Shown here: one piece after another, positions 55,642 through 63,166 of the stretch | Layout: each line of letters starts with the position of its first letter | Numbering within the stretch: the stretch's first letter is position 1 | Origin: Phytohalomonas tamaricis | GTDB taxonomy: Bacteria; Pseudomonadota; Gammaproteobacteria; Pseudomonadales; Halomonadaceae | Reading direction: 5' to 3' | NCBI RefSeq assembly: GCF_003012345.1 | Contig: NZ_PVRV01000020.1 | Location: forward strand, 558,001 to 622,000 | Length of the DNA stretch: 64,000 bases | Program-made: the position numbers and the translations under genes | Notes under the pieces: model-generated | Seen by the model: the letters and a program-made list of their open reading frames with translations, nothing else | The model's database searches: none | Told to the model about the DNA's origin: nothing

Positions 55642-56658
55642 ATGACAGCACGTATTGATGCCCTGCGACAGTGGATTGCCGCGGGTCACGGCCTTTCCCC
55701 CGACGCCATAAATCTCTGCGTTGTCGCCGATGATGCCAGTTTTCGCCGTTATTTTCGTGTCCGCCTACCTGATGGCTCGACGCGGATCCTGATGGATGCG
55801 CCTCCCGACAAGGAAGACAGCCGTCCTTTCGTGACGATCGCCAAGCGCTGGCGGCAAGGCGGTCTACCTGTACCGCGCCTTAACGCCATTGATCTGGATG
55901 CCGGCTTCATCGAAATGCAGGATCTTGGCGACGTTATGCTACGTCAACGGCTTGAAGATGAACACCGCGCCGAACCCTATATCCAACAGGCACTCTCTCT
56001 GGCGATCGATATTGCTCTTCAGCCCGCTGATGAACTGCCACCTTACGATCATCAACGCCTCGCGTTCGAACTCGATCTGTTTCCTGAATGGTGCTTGTTA
56101 CAATGGCTGGATATTGCGGCTCCCGCAAGTTGGGAAGCTCTGCGCAATGATCTGATCACCAGCGTGCTCGCCCAACCGCAGGTCACCACGCACCGTGATT
56201 ATCATGCACAGAACCTGATATGCCATGACGAGCGTCTGTGGGTCATCGATTTCCAGGGAGCATGGCGCGGCGCTCTGACCTATGATCTTGCCTCGTTGTT
56301 ACGCGACCGCAATGCACCCTGGCCTGCCGCTACTCAGAAGCACTGGATCGAAGCCTACCAATATCGCGCCGAGCAAGCTGGCCTGCTTGCCCCGATGAGT
56401 GCTGAAAATTTTCAGGTACTGGTCGCACAGACCACAGCGCAACGCAGCCTAAAGGTACTGGGTCTATTCTGTCGACTCAGCCTGCGTGACGGTAAACATC
56501 GTTATCTCGCCATGATGCCCCACTTCCTTACCCACTTGCGTCAAGCATTAAGCCTGCTTGGCCATGAAAATTTCACGGCGTGGCTCGATAACGATTTCAC
56601 CCCCTCACTTACTTCAGCCTTACAACGCCACTCGGTCACCATAGAGAGGACACAATGA
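55642..56658 (+). CDS. amgK: N-acetylmuramate/N-acetylglucosamine kinase AmgK
   Basis: A 338-residue aminoglycoside-phosphotransferase-fold kinase. Motifs are DDASFRRYFRVR near the N terminus, the catalytic TTHRDYHAQNLI and the DFxG-like WVIDFQGAWRG. It phosphorylates MurNAc at the anomeric position in the wall-recycling route of Pseudomonas and relatives, a route that bypasses de novo UDP-MurNAc synthesis and gives intrinsic fosfomycin tolerance. I chose the ATG at 55642, preceded by AGGAG; the frame to 55594 is too long. It overlaps murU by four bases. Confidence 0.93.
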   Translation: MTARIDALRQWIAAGHGLSPDAINLCVVADDASFRRYFRVRLPDGSTRILMDAPPDKEDSRPFVTIAKRWRQGGLPVPRLNAIDLDAGFIEMQDLGDVMLRQRLEDEHRAEPYIQQALSLAIDIALQPADELPPYDHQRLAFELDLFPEWCLLQWLDIAAPASWEALRNDLITSVLAQPQVTTHRDYHAQNLICHDERLWVIDFQGAWRGALTYDLASLLRDRNAPWPAATQKHWIEAYQYRAEQAGLLAPMSAENFQVLVAQTTAQRSLKVLGLFCRLSLRDGKHRYLAMMPHFLTHLRQALSLLGHENFTAWLDNDFTPSLTSALQRHSVTIERTQ

Positions 56659-57323
56659 AAGCGATGATTCTCGCCGCAGGGCTCGGCACGCGAATGCGTC
56701 CGCTCACCGACCACTGCCCCAAACCACTACTGAAAGCTGGCGGTAAGCCGCTTATCGTGCACCATATCGAGCGGTTGCGTGACGCGGGCATTACTGAACT
56801 GGTCATCAATGTCAGCCATCTGGCCGACAGCATCATCACGACACTCGGCGATGGTTCGGCCTATGGCGTCTCGATTGCCTGGAGCCGTGAGCAGACGCCG
56901 CTGGAAACGGCCGGCGGCATTCGCAAGGCAATCTCTTTGCTTGGCGCCGCTCCCTTCGTCCTGGTCAACGGTGACGTATGGAGCGATTTTGATGTGAAAA
57001 CGCTTGCTCCGCTGGGCAATGACCTAGCCCGGCTGGTATTGGTTGATAACCCGGCGCATCACCCTAATGGCGATTTCCATCTTGACCGTCAAGGACGCGT
57101 GCATGTCACCGGCCAGCCTCAACTGACTTACGCCGGGATTGGCCTGTATGACCCGGCGTTGGTGGTCTCGCTTACGCCAGGCCACCCCGTTAAACTCGCT
57201 CCCCTGCTGAAAGATGCGATGAATGATGGCTACGTCGGTGGCCTGCATCACCGTGGCCAATGGTTCGATATCGGCACACCCGAACGTCTTACCGCTCTGC
57301 AATCACATCTCAGCCAGGCATGA
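56655..57323 (+). CDS. murU: MurNAc-1-phosphate uridylyltransferase MurU
   Basis: A 222-residue nucleotidyltransferase that makes UDP-MurNAc from the AmgK product. The signature MILAAGLGTRMRPLTDHCPKP is at residues 4-24 and has the nucleotide-binding loop; VNGDVWSDFD is the metal motif. It ends with the FDIGTPERL motif common in this group. The ATGA overlap with amgK couples the two steps of one pathway. Confidence 0.95.
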   Translation: MKAMILAAGLGTRMRPLTDHCPKPLLKAGGKPLIVHHIERLRDAGITELVINVSHLADSIITTLGDGSAYGVSIAWSREQTPLETAGGIRKAISLLGAAPFVLVNGDVWSDFDVKTLAPLGNDLARLVLVDNPAHHPNGDFHLDRQGRVHVTGQPQLTYAGIGLYDPALVVSLTPGHPVKLAPLLKDAMNDGYVGGLHHRGQWFDIGTPERLTALQSHLSQA

Positions 57324-57365
57324 ACACCCAACATCGACTACTTTTCAGCCGAGGATGATGCTGTA

Positions 57366-57785
57366 ATGAAAGCTACTATCAAATGGACCGATGGCCGCCA
57401 GTTCGTGACCGAATCCGGCAGCGGCCATGCCGTGGTCATTGATGGCAACCCTGATAATGGCGGACGCAATACCGGCCCGCGGCCGATGGAAATGGTATTA
57501 ATGGGACTGGGTGGCTGCACATCCTATGATGTGATCAACATCCTTGAGAAGGCGCGTCAAAAGGTGACCGGCTGCGTCGCTGAACTGGAGGCCGAACGCG
57601 CCGATGGTACGCCTGCCGTATTTACCAAGATTCATGTCCATTTCGTTGTTAGCGGCGTCGGGCTCAAGGAAGCACAGGTAAAACGCGCTGTCGAATTGTC
57701 AGCAGAGAAATACTGCAGCGCCTCATTGATGCTTGTACGCGGCGGCGTCGATGTCAGCCATTCTTATGAGATTCACGACGCGTGA
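57366..57785 (+). CDS. OsmC family protein (YhfA type)
   Basis: A 139-residue OsmC/Ohr-superfamily protein. The peroxidatic-type Cys is in GLGGCTSYDVINIL, and a second Cys is in EKYCSASLML, with the conserved Arg-rich first half. OsmC-like proteins reduce organic hydroperoxides. The sequence resembles the YhfA subgroup. It lies between murU and speD and is probably its own unit. Confidence 0.88.
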   Translation: MKATIKWTDGRQFVTESGSGHAVVIDGNPDNGGRNTGPRPMEMVLMGLGGCTSYDVINILEKARQKVTGCVAELEAERADGTPAVFTKIHVHFVVSGVGLKEAQVKRAVELSAEKYCSASLMLVRGGVDVSHSYEIHDA

Positions 57786-57963
57786 ATGTGGCTATTTGCC
57801 TCAATTTGAAAAAGACGAGTGCATCGGCCATATCACGTGTGCATAATACGCGCCTTCTCAAAAGGCGCTTCGCCATGATTATCTGGAGTGCCGTCAGGCA
57901 TCCTCCCGGGTTCCGGTGCAAGCTCGCCGGATGGACCACACCTGCACATCAGGAGGCTCGGAA

Positions 57964-58758
57964 TTGACCGACACGCTCCGACTCCACGGGTTCAACAACC
58001 TGACCAGCTCGTTGAGCTTCAACATCTATGACATCTGCTACGCCAAGACGGAAGAGCAGCGTCGCGCTTACATCGACTATATCGATGAGCTCTACAATGC
58101 CGAACGTCTGACGCAGATCCTAAAGGACGTCACCAATATCATTGGTGCTCACGTTCTCAACATCGCACGCCAGGACTATGAACCGCACGGTGCGAGCGTG
58201 ACAATTCTGATCGCTGAGCACGAACTGGAACAGAGCGAATCAGGACATACAGAGCCGGGTCCCGGCCCGCTGCCCCAGACGGTGCTCGGTCATCTCGACA
58301 AGAGTCATGTCACTGTTCATACCTATCCGGAATCCCATCCGGATAACGGTATCAGTACGTTCCGACTCGATATCGATGTCTCGACCTGCGGCATGATCTC
58401 GCCATTGAAGGCGCTGAACTATCTGATTCACAGTTTCGATTCGGATATCGTCACGACCGATTATCGCGTACGTGGTTTCACGCGTGATGTTGATGGCCGC
58501 AAGCTGTTCATCGACCATGACATCACGTCGATTCAGGATTATCTGGCTGAAGACACCAAGCGTGCCTATCAGATGATTGACGTGAACGTCTATCAGGAGA
58601 ACATGTTCCATACCAAAATGCTCCTGAAAGACTTCAACCTCGATAATTATCTGTTCGGTACGTCCCGCCGAGATCTATCCTTCGAGGAAGCCGACGATAT
58701 CGAACGTCGTCTGCGTCGTGAGATGCTGGAAATCTTTTATTCCCGCAATCTGGATTAA
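57964..58758 (+). CDS. speD: S-adenosylmethionine decarboxylase SpeD
   Basis: A 264-residue pyruvoyl enzyme that makes decarboxylated SAM for spermidine synthesis. The self-cleavage site is the Ser in [15 protein letters not shown], and [18 protein letters not shown] carries the active Cys. The start is TTG at 57964, preceded by a strong AGGAGG seven bases away, and it gives the same 264-residue length as E. coli SpeD. The longer open frame to 57916 has no site. A strong terminator follows. Confidence 0.95.
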   Translation: MTDTLRLHGFNNLTSSLSFNIYDICYAKTEEQRRAYIDYIDELYNAERLTQILKDVTNIIGAHVLNIARQDYEPHGASVTILIAEHELEQSESGHTEPGPGPLPQTVLGHLDKSHVTVHTYPESHPDNGISTFRLDIDVSTCGMISPLKALNYLIHSFDSDIVTTDYRVRGFTRDVDGRKLFIDHDITSIQDYLAEDTKRAYQMIDVNVYQENMFHTKMLLKDFNLDNYLFGTSRRDLSFEEADDIERRLRREMLEIFYSRNLD

Positions 58759-58788
58759 GCCGTCGCGCACCAGCGAGGCAAGAAAAGA

Positions 58789-58818
58789 AAAACCCAGCGA
58801 GTAATCGCTGGGTTTTTT
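58789..58818 (+). terminator. speD terminator
   Basis: AAAACCCAGCGA/TCGCTGGGTTTT-type stem, a short loop and a T6 run immediately after it. It ends speD; read on the other strand the A-run would also serve. Confidence 0.92.
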
Positions 58819-58923
58819 GTTTTGTATCGGAACAGCCAAATCAAAAAGTACGAGCAGCACCAGACGCCGAATGCGTTAAGCTGATCAATGTTCAATGCAG
58901 AGCCCTCTCATTAAGGAGAGACA

Positions 58924-59982
58924 ATGGAAAAACTAATTGAAAAGAAGGCATTCATCCTGCTGCTCGTGATCGTTTCACTTGCCTTCATCTGGCTGTTGCT
59001 ACCGTACTACAGCGCGGTCTTCTGGGGCGCGATTCTTGCCCTGCTCTTTTCCCCGCTGAAACGCCGTCTGGAGGCCAAGTTAAAGGGACGACGCAATCTT
59101 GCCGCGTTGATCACGCTGATGGTCTGTCTCGTTATTGTCATTATCCCGGTCATTGCCATCGCCGGCTCCCTGGTTCAGGAAGGCACCAGTCTTTACCAAC
59201 GCATCAGGTCAGGCAATCTGGATCTAGGCATGTTCGTAGAGCAAGCCAGGATGGCGCTGCCCTCCTCGGCCAAACAACTGCTGGGGCACTTCGGGGTAGA
59301 TGACTTTTCCAGCCTACGCGAGAAGCTTTCTTCTGGCGCGATGCAAGGTAGTCAGCTGGTGGCCTCCCAAGCCGTCAACATTGGTCAGAATACGCTGCAC
59401 TTCATGGTCAGCTTCGGGGTAATGCTTTATTTACTGTTCTTTTTGCTAAGGGACGGCCCGCAGTTGGCCAGCAAGATAAAAAAGGCCATTCCCCTAAGCG
59501 AACGGCACAAATCAAACCTTTTGAGCAAGTTCATTGCCGTGACGCGCGCCACCGTCAAAGGAAACATCATCGTTGCAGCTACTCAAGGGGCTATCGGCGG
59601 CATGGCTTTCTGGGCGCTAGGCATTGAAGGTGCGCTGCTGTGGGGCGTGCTGATGGCTTTTCTATCACTCATACCGGCGGTGGGCGCCGCGCTGGTCTGG
59701 TTACCGGTGGCCATATACTTCCTGCTGACCGGAGCACACCTGGAGGGCATCGTGCTGATTATTGTTGGCGTCTTTGCGATTGGACTGGTCGATAACCTGC
59801 TACGTCCGATTCTGGTCGGCAAGGATACCAAGATGCCCGATTACGTGGTGCTAATCTCCACTTTGGGCGGGATGTCGCTGTTCGGCCTGAACGGTTTTGT
59901 CATCGGCCCATTGATCGCGGCGCTGTTCATTGCCGCCTGGACACTGTTCAGTGAAAACAAAGGCAATGAGCAGGAAAGCTAA
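58924..59982 (+). CDS. AI-2E family transporter
   Basis: A 352-residue membrane protein with about eight helices. It has the family's segmented pattern: two N-terminal helices, a polar loop of about 90 residues, then LLFFLLRDGPQLASK and the conserved LLWGVLMAFLSLIPAVGAALVW, plus GLVDNLLRPILVGK. Such proteins were named after an AI-2 exporter but several are Na+/H+ antiporters or of unknown function. GGAGAG precedes the ATG. It is convergent with coq7. Confidence 0.9.
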   Translation: MEKLIEKKAFILLLVIVSLAFIWLLLPYYSAVFWGAILALLFSPLKRRLEAKLKGRRNLAALITLMVCLVIVIIPVIAIAGSLVQEGTSLYQRIRSGNLDLGMFVEQARMALPSSAKQLLGHFGVDDFSSLREKLSSGAMQGSQLVASQAVNIGQNTLHFMVSFGVMLYLLFFLLRDGPQLASKIKKAIPLSERHKSNLLSKFIAVTRATVKGNIIVAATQGAIGGMAFWALGIEGALLWGVLMAFLSLIPAVGAALVWLPVAIYFLLTGAHLEGIVLIIVGVFAIGLVDNLLRPILVGKDTKMPDYVVLISTLGGMSLFGLNGFVIGPLIAALFIAAWTLFSENKGNEQES

Positions 59983-59998
59983 CCAGGACGCGACAAAC

Positions 59999-60031
59999 GC
60001 GTTATCGACGTCCAGCGCACGTTGATAACGC
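59999..60031. terminator. Hairpin between convergent AI-2E and coq7 genes
   Basis: GCGTTATCGACGT/ACGTTGATAACGC with one G-T pair and a seven-base loop gives a 13-bp stem. It lies between convergent stops but has no clear T tract, so it may end transcripts with help from Rho or protect 3' ends. Confidence 0.55.
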
Positions 60032-60047
60032 ATGTCACACGAACTGG

Positions 60048-60689
60048 TCAGAGACGATAAGCCACCCTGCTCACCAGAGCATCCACAGCTCTGATGCCCA
60101 GGCGTGCCGGCAATGAAAACCGCTTGCCGCCTGCTTCAAGCGCATTGTGAGCATGGTGGGCTTCTTCTTCGATGATCTTTTCAACCACCGCCCTGGAGCG
60201 TCTGTCAGCCATTGGCAAACGCGTCATGTGATCTTCAAGCCGTTTACCGACCCGCTCTTCTGCAGCATTGACGAAGCCAAGACTGACCGAATTGCCAAGC
60301 CGCCCGGCAATCGCACCGACGCCAAACGAGGTGACATAGAAAAGCGGATCAAGTCGACTAGTGTGGCTATCGAGTTCATGCAGACGCGCCTTGCACCATG
60401 CCAGATGATCGAGTTCCTCATTGACCGCTGTATTTAATTGCTCATGCCCCTCTGTATATCCAGCCGTCAGGCTCTGGCCTTGGTAGAGCGCTTGAACGCA
60501 TACCTCCTCAGTATGATTCACCCGCATCAATCCGGCAGAGTGCTGGCGCTCTTGCTCGCTCATAACATCATCCGTAACGAGCGTAGACGGTGACGGCCGC
60601 GTTGCCTGGGCACCTCCAGGCATAAGCGTACGCAGCACGGTATCAAACTGGCGAATCATATGATCGGTGCGAGTCAACTGGCGAGCCAT
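60048..60689 (-). CDS. coq7: Coq7, demethoxyubiquinone hydroxylase
   Basis: A 213-residue di-iron hydroxylase that adds the last hydroxyl in ubiquinone synthesis. The iron ligands fit NHTEEVCVQALYQGQ, NEELDHLAWC and EEEAHHAHNAL. Length matches Coq7 proteins of pseudomonads. The ATG at 60689 follows GGAG; the longer frame to 60779 has no site. It uses the oxygen-dependent route, in place of UbiF. Confidence 0.93.
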   Translation of the reverse strand: MARQLTRTDHMIRQFDTVLRTLMPGGAQATRPSPSTLVTDDVMSEQERQHSAGLMRVNHTEEVCVQALYQGQSLTAGYTEGHEQLNTAVNEELDHLAWCKARLHELDSHTSRLDPLFYVTSFGVGAIAGRLGNSVSLGFVNAAEERVGKRLEDHMTRLPMADRRSRAVVEKIIEEEAHHAHNALEAGGKRFSLPARLGIRAVDALVSRVAYRL

Positions 60690-60810
60690 TAAGCAAATCT
60701 CCGCAAGGATGTCTGGCACGTTGGAGGAACTAACATGCCCCACAGAGTAGGCGTTTGTATAAGCGACGTCGATACGCAAAGTCTACTGTGTTTGACTAAA
60801 CCGCCTCACT

Positions 60811-60853
60811 AAAACGCCGCCTTCGCACCGAAGAGGCACGAAGGCGGCGTTCT
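60811..60853 (-). terminator. Terminator-like hairpin after narK
   Basis: On the minus strand AACGCCGCCTTCG/CGAAGGCGGCGTT, a 13-bp stem with a 13-base loop, then TTTTAG. It lies 30 bases past the narK stop. Confidence 0.75.
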
Positions 60854-60882
60854 GTCCGTAGAGCTGCGTCTATTAAGGCAGG

Positions 60883-62238
60883 CTAGTTTGTTACGCTAGC
60901 GGAATAAACCGGTGTCTGGCCTTCTGCAGATTGCTGGTAAGCGTATTTTTCCTCCGCCTGCGCCTGACTGGAAAAGCGCACCAGCAGCGTGCAGAAGGCA
61001 GCCAGGGTTACAGCAATTCCCAGATACAAAAGCCCTTGCTGATAAGTCAGTGACTCAGACTTGAACAAGAAGCCCGCAGCTACCGCACCGGCATTACCCC
61101 CCGCGCCAACGATGCCGGCTACCGCACCCAGCGCTTTCTTGTTGACGAACGGTACCACGCCGAATGTCGCACCCTCGGCCATCTGTACAAACAGGCTGAA
61201 GACCAGCATTGTCGCAATGGCTATGGCCAATACTTGCATTTGAGAGAAGAATATCAGTGCGATGCCTTCACAAAACATCGCAATGAACAACCAGCGCACA
61301 CGGCCTTGTACGCCACTCTTGCGAGCGAAGAAGTCAGAGAACATGCCGCCAAGCGCTCGAGCGAACAGGTTCATCAAACCGAACAGGCCTGCAATCAGCC
61401 CCGCCGTTCCCAGACTCAAAGAGAAGTTATCGAAGTAGTAAAGCGCCGCGATATTATTGATGGTCAGCTCAACACCGAAGCAGGCGGCATAGACAACAAA
61501 TAGCGCCCATACCCGGATATCCTTGGCTGCCGCCATAAAGCTGGCCTTGGCGCCATTTTCCTTGTTTGCCTCCGGTAGTTCACCACGCGCACGTAGCTCC
61601 TTGAAGTTGCCGTTAGGCGCATCCTGGGTCAGAAAGTAATAGGCAATCCCCATCAGGAACAACACGATACCCGGAACCACCATCGCTAGACGCCAGCCAA
61701 GTGTCTCATTGACGCCAAGCATCAACAGCCCGCCTAGCACGAGCGGCATCAGAATTTGCGTTGTACCGCCACCAAGGTTGCCCCACCCCGCCGTTGTCGC
61801 ATTCGCCGTCCCGACGACATTGGGCCCGAACATGATTGAGGTGTGATATTGGGTGATGACAAAGGAGGCACCAATGGCGCCAATGGCCAGGCGTGCCAAC
61901 AAGAAGGATTCGAAACTGTTTGCAAAGCCGATTGCCATTACCGGCAGCGAGCCGAGACATAACAGCCAGGTATACGCCTTACGCGGCCCGATTTTGTCGC
62001 ATAACAACCCAATCATCAGGCGCACCAATACAGTCACGGCTACAGAGGCAATGATGGTGTTACCGATCTGGGATTTGGTAAGGTTCAGATCATCCCGCAC
62101 TACAGCCATCATTGGCGCGATGCCGAACCAGCCGAAGAAACAGACGTGAAATGCCAGCCAGGACATATGAAATGCCCGCATCTGCGGCGTTTTGAAATCA
62201 AACAGGCGGATACGAGTCGCTTTGTTGCGAAACTCCAT
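60883..62238 (-). CDS. narK: NarK/Nas-type nitrate/nitrite MFS transporter
   Basis: A 451-residue major-facilitator protein with 12 helices. The NarK-type features include HMSWLAFHVCFFGWFGIAPMM in helix 1, the conserved Arg of VLVRLMIGLLCDKIGPRKAY, and nitrate-signature glycine stretches such as GWGNLGGGTTQILMP and GIVGAGGNAGAVAAGF. It likely imports nitrate for assimilation. The ATG at 62238 is preceded by GAGGGG. Its upstream DNA carries a sigma-54 promoter and ANTAR-type hairpins, and nasT-nasS are divergent, so it is probably under nitrate and nitrogen control. Confidence 0.93.
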   Translation of the reverse strand: MEFRNKATRIRLFDFKTPQMRAFHMSWLAFHVCFFGWFGIAPMMAVVRDDLNLTKSQIGNTIIASVAVTVLVRLMIGLLCDKIGPRKAYTWLLCLGSLPVMAIGFANSFESFLLARLAIGAIGASFVITQYHTSIMFGPNVVGTANATTAGWGNLGGGTTQILMPLVLGGLLMLGVNETLGWRLAMVVPGIVLFLMGIAYYFLTQDAPNGNFKELRARGELPEANKENGAKASFMAAAKDIRVWALFVVYAACFGVELTINNIAALYYFDNFSLSLGTAGLIAGLFGLMNLFARALGGMFSDFFARKSGVQGRVRWLFIAMFCEGIALIFFSQMQVLAIAIATMLVFSLFVQMAEGATFGVVPFVNKKALGAVAGIVGAGGNAGAVAAGFLFKSESLTYQQGLLYLGIAVTLAAFCTLLVRFSSQAQAEEKYAYQQSAEGQTPVYSASVTN

Positions 62239-62253
62239 GGCGCTTCCCCTCAA

Positions 62254-62267
62254 GTCGCACGGTCGAC
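62254..62267 (-). promoter_or_regulatory. ANTAR-type hexaloop hairpin (P2-like) in narK leader
   Basis: GTCG-ACCGTG-CGAC: a four-bp stem with a six-base loop having A at loop position 1 and G at position 4, the two bases conserved in ANTAR-binding hairpins. It lies 6 bases after a second hexaloop hairpin and just before the narK ribosome binding site. Confidence 0.65.
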
Positions 62268-62273
62268 GGAAGC

Positions 62274-62287
62274 CCTCATTATTGAGG
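62274..62287 (-). promoter_or_regulatory. Upstream hexaloop hairpin (P1-like) in narK leader
   Basis: CCTC-AATAAT-GAGG: stem of four with a six-base loop starting with A. The fourth loop base is A rather than G. CCTCAA can also pair with TTGAGG at the narK ribosome binding site, giving a rival fold that would hide it. Confidence 0.55.
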
Positions 62288-62353
62288 ACCGCTCATTCGA
62301 CGCACTCGTACTTGCCGGGCAAGCCTGGTCCACGTCTCACATGCGATAAGACA

Positions 62354-62369
62354 AGCAACTGGCGTGCCA
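62354..62369 (-). promoter_or_regulatory. Sigma-54 (RpoN) promoter of narK
   Basis: TGGCACGCCAGTTGCT is a full match to the -24/-12 consensus TGGCACG-N4-TTGCW, with the correct 10 bases between GG and GC. It is about 105 bases before the narK start. A TGGTGCACCA palindrome at 62444-62453, about 105 bases further upstream, could be part of an NtrC site. Confidence 0.8.
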
Positions 62370-62443
62370 TTTTAATTTAATTATACAAAATCAATGGTAT
62401 ACATTGGTTCCTGATGACATGATTGGCTCTCGACGGCACATGA

Positions 62444-62453
62444 TGGTGCACCA
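62444..62453. promoter_or_regulatory. Possible NtrC-type half-site palindrome
   Basis: TGGTGCACCA resembles the NtrC half-sites (TGCACCA/TGGTGCA) but lacks the normal spacer between them. Its place, about 105 bases upstream of the sigma-54 promoter start point, fits an enhancer. Confidence 0.35.
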
Positions 62454-62586
62454 AGCGAGTAGTGCGCACTGCATCGCAACATGATGTGGGCGAGCGATAA
62501 ATACTGGCAAGACCTTTCATTAACACGGCAAGATAGATGTCCGCTGAAGACAACAACCCGAAGGTCACGGCATGTGAGGAGATGGC

Positions 62587-63165
62587 ATGAATGTGCGCGT
62601 ACTGATCGTGGACACCAAGGCGGAGCGCTCTCAGGCACTGGATCAAGCCCTGCGTGAAGCAGGCTTCGATGTCCTCATGACGGTGAGTCAAGACGATGAT
62701 CTTTATGCCGTGATGAAGCGGCTGAAACCCGATGCTGTCATTATCGATACCTCCCTGCCCAGCCGTGACACGCTTGAGCATCTGGGACAACTCGGCAAGC
62801 GTTACCCCAAACCGATGATCATGCTGGCACAGGAAGAAACGCCAGAGCTCACCCGTGAAGCGACCCAAGCCGGCGTCAGCGCCTATGTGGTTGATCATCT
62901 TCAGCCCGCGCTGGTGCGCTCCATGGTCAATGTCGCCATCTCCAGCTTCGAGTCGCATCACGCCCTCAAGAGTGAACTCAACCGCACCAGGGAAACCATT
63001 ACTCAGCGGCGCACGATCGACCGCGCCAAGACCACGCTCATGGAGCGCCGGAGCATGAGCGAAGATGCTGCCTATCAGTATCTTCGCAAGATCGCCATGG
63101 ACCGCCGGCTGTCGATGTATGAGCTGGCGCGCGATCTACTCAAGGCGATCGAGAAAGGAGATTGA
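62587..63165 (+). CDS. nasT: NasT, ANTAR-domain nitrate response antiterminator
   Basis: A 192-residue protein with a pseudo-receiver domain (Asp9 and Asp54 present, later Lys missing) and a C-terminal ANTAR RNA-binding domain (about residues 130-190, including TTLMERRSMSEDAAYQYLRKIAMDRR). NasT binds paired hexaloop hairpins in nitrate gene leaders and lets transcription or translation proceed when nitrate is present. In the absence of nitrate it is held by NasS. Divergent narK has such hairpins. The ATG follows GAGGAG. Confidence 0.93.
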   Translation: MNVRVLIVDTKAERSQALDQALREAGFDVLMTVSQDDDLYAVMKRLKPDAVIIDTSLPSRDTLEHLGQLGKRYPKPMIMLAQEETPELTREATQAGVSAYVVDHLQPALVRSMVNVAISSFESHHALKSELNRTRETITQRRTIDRAKTTLMERRSMSEDAAYQYLRKIAMDRRLSMYELARDLLKAIEKGD

Positions 63166-63166
63166 G

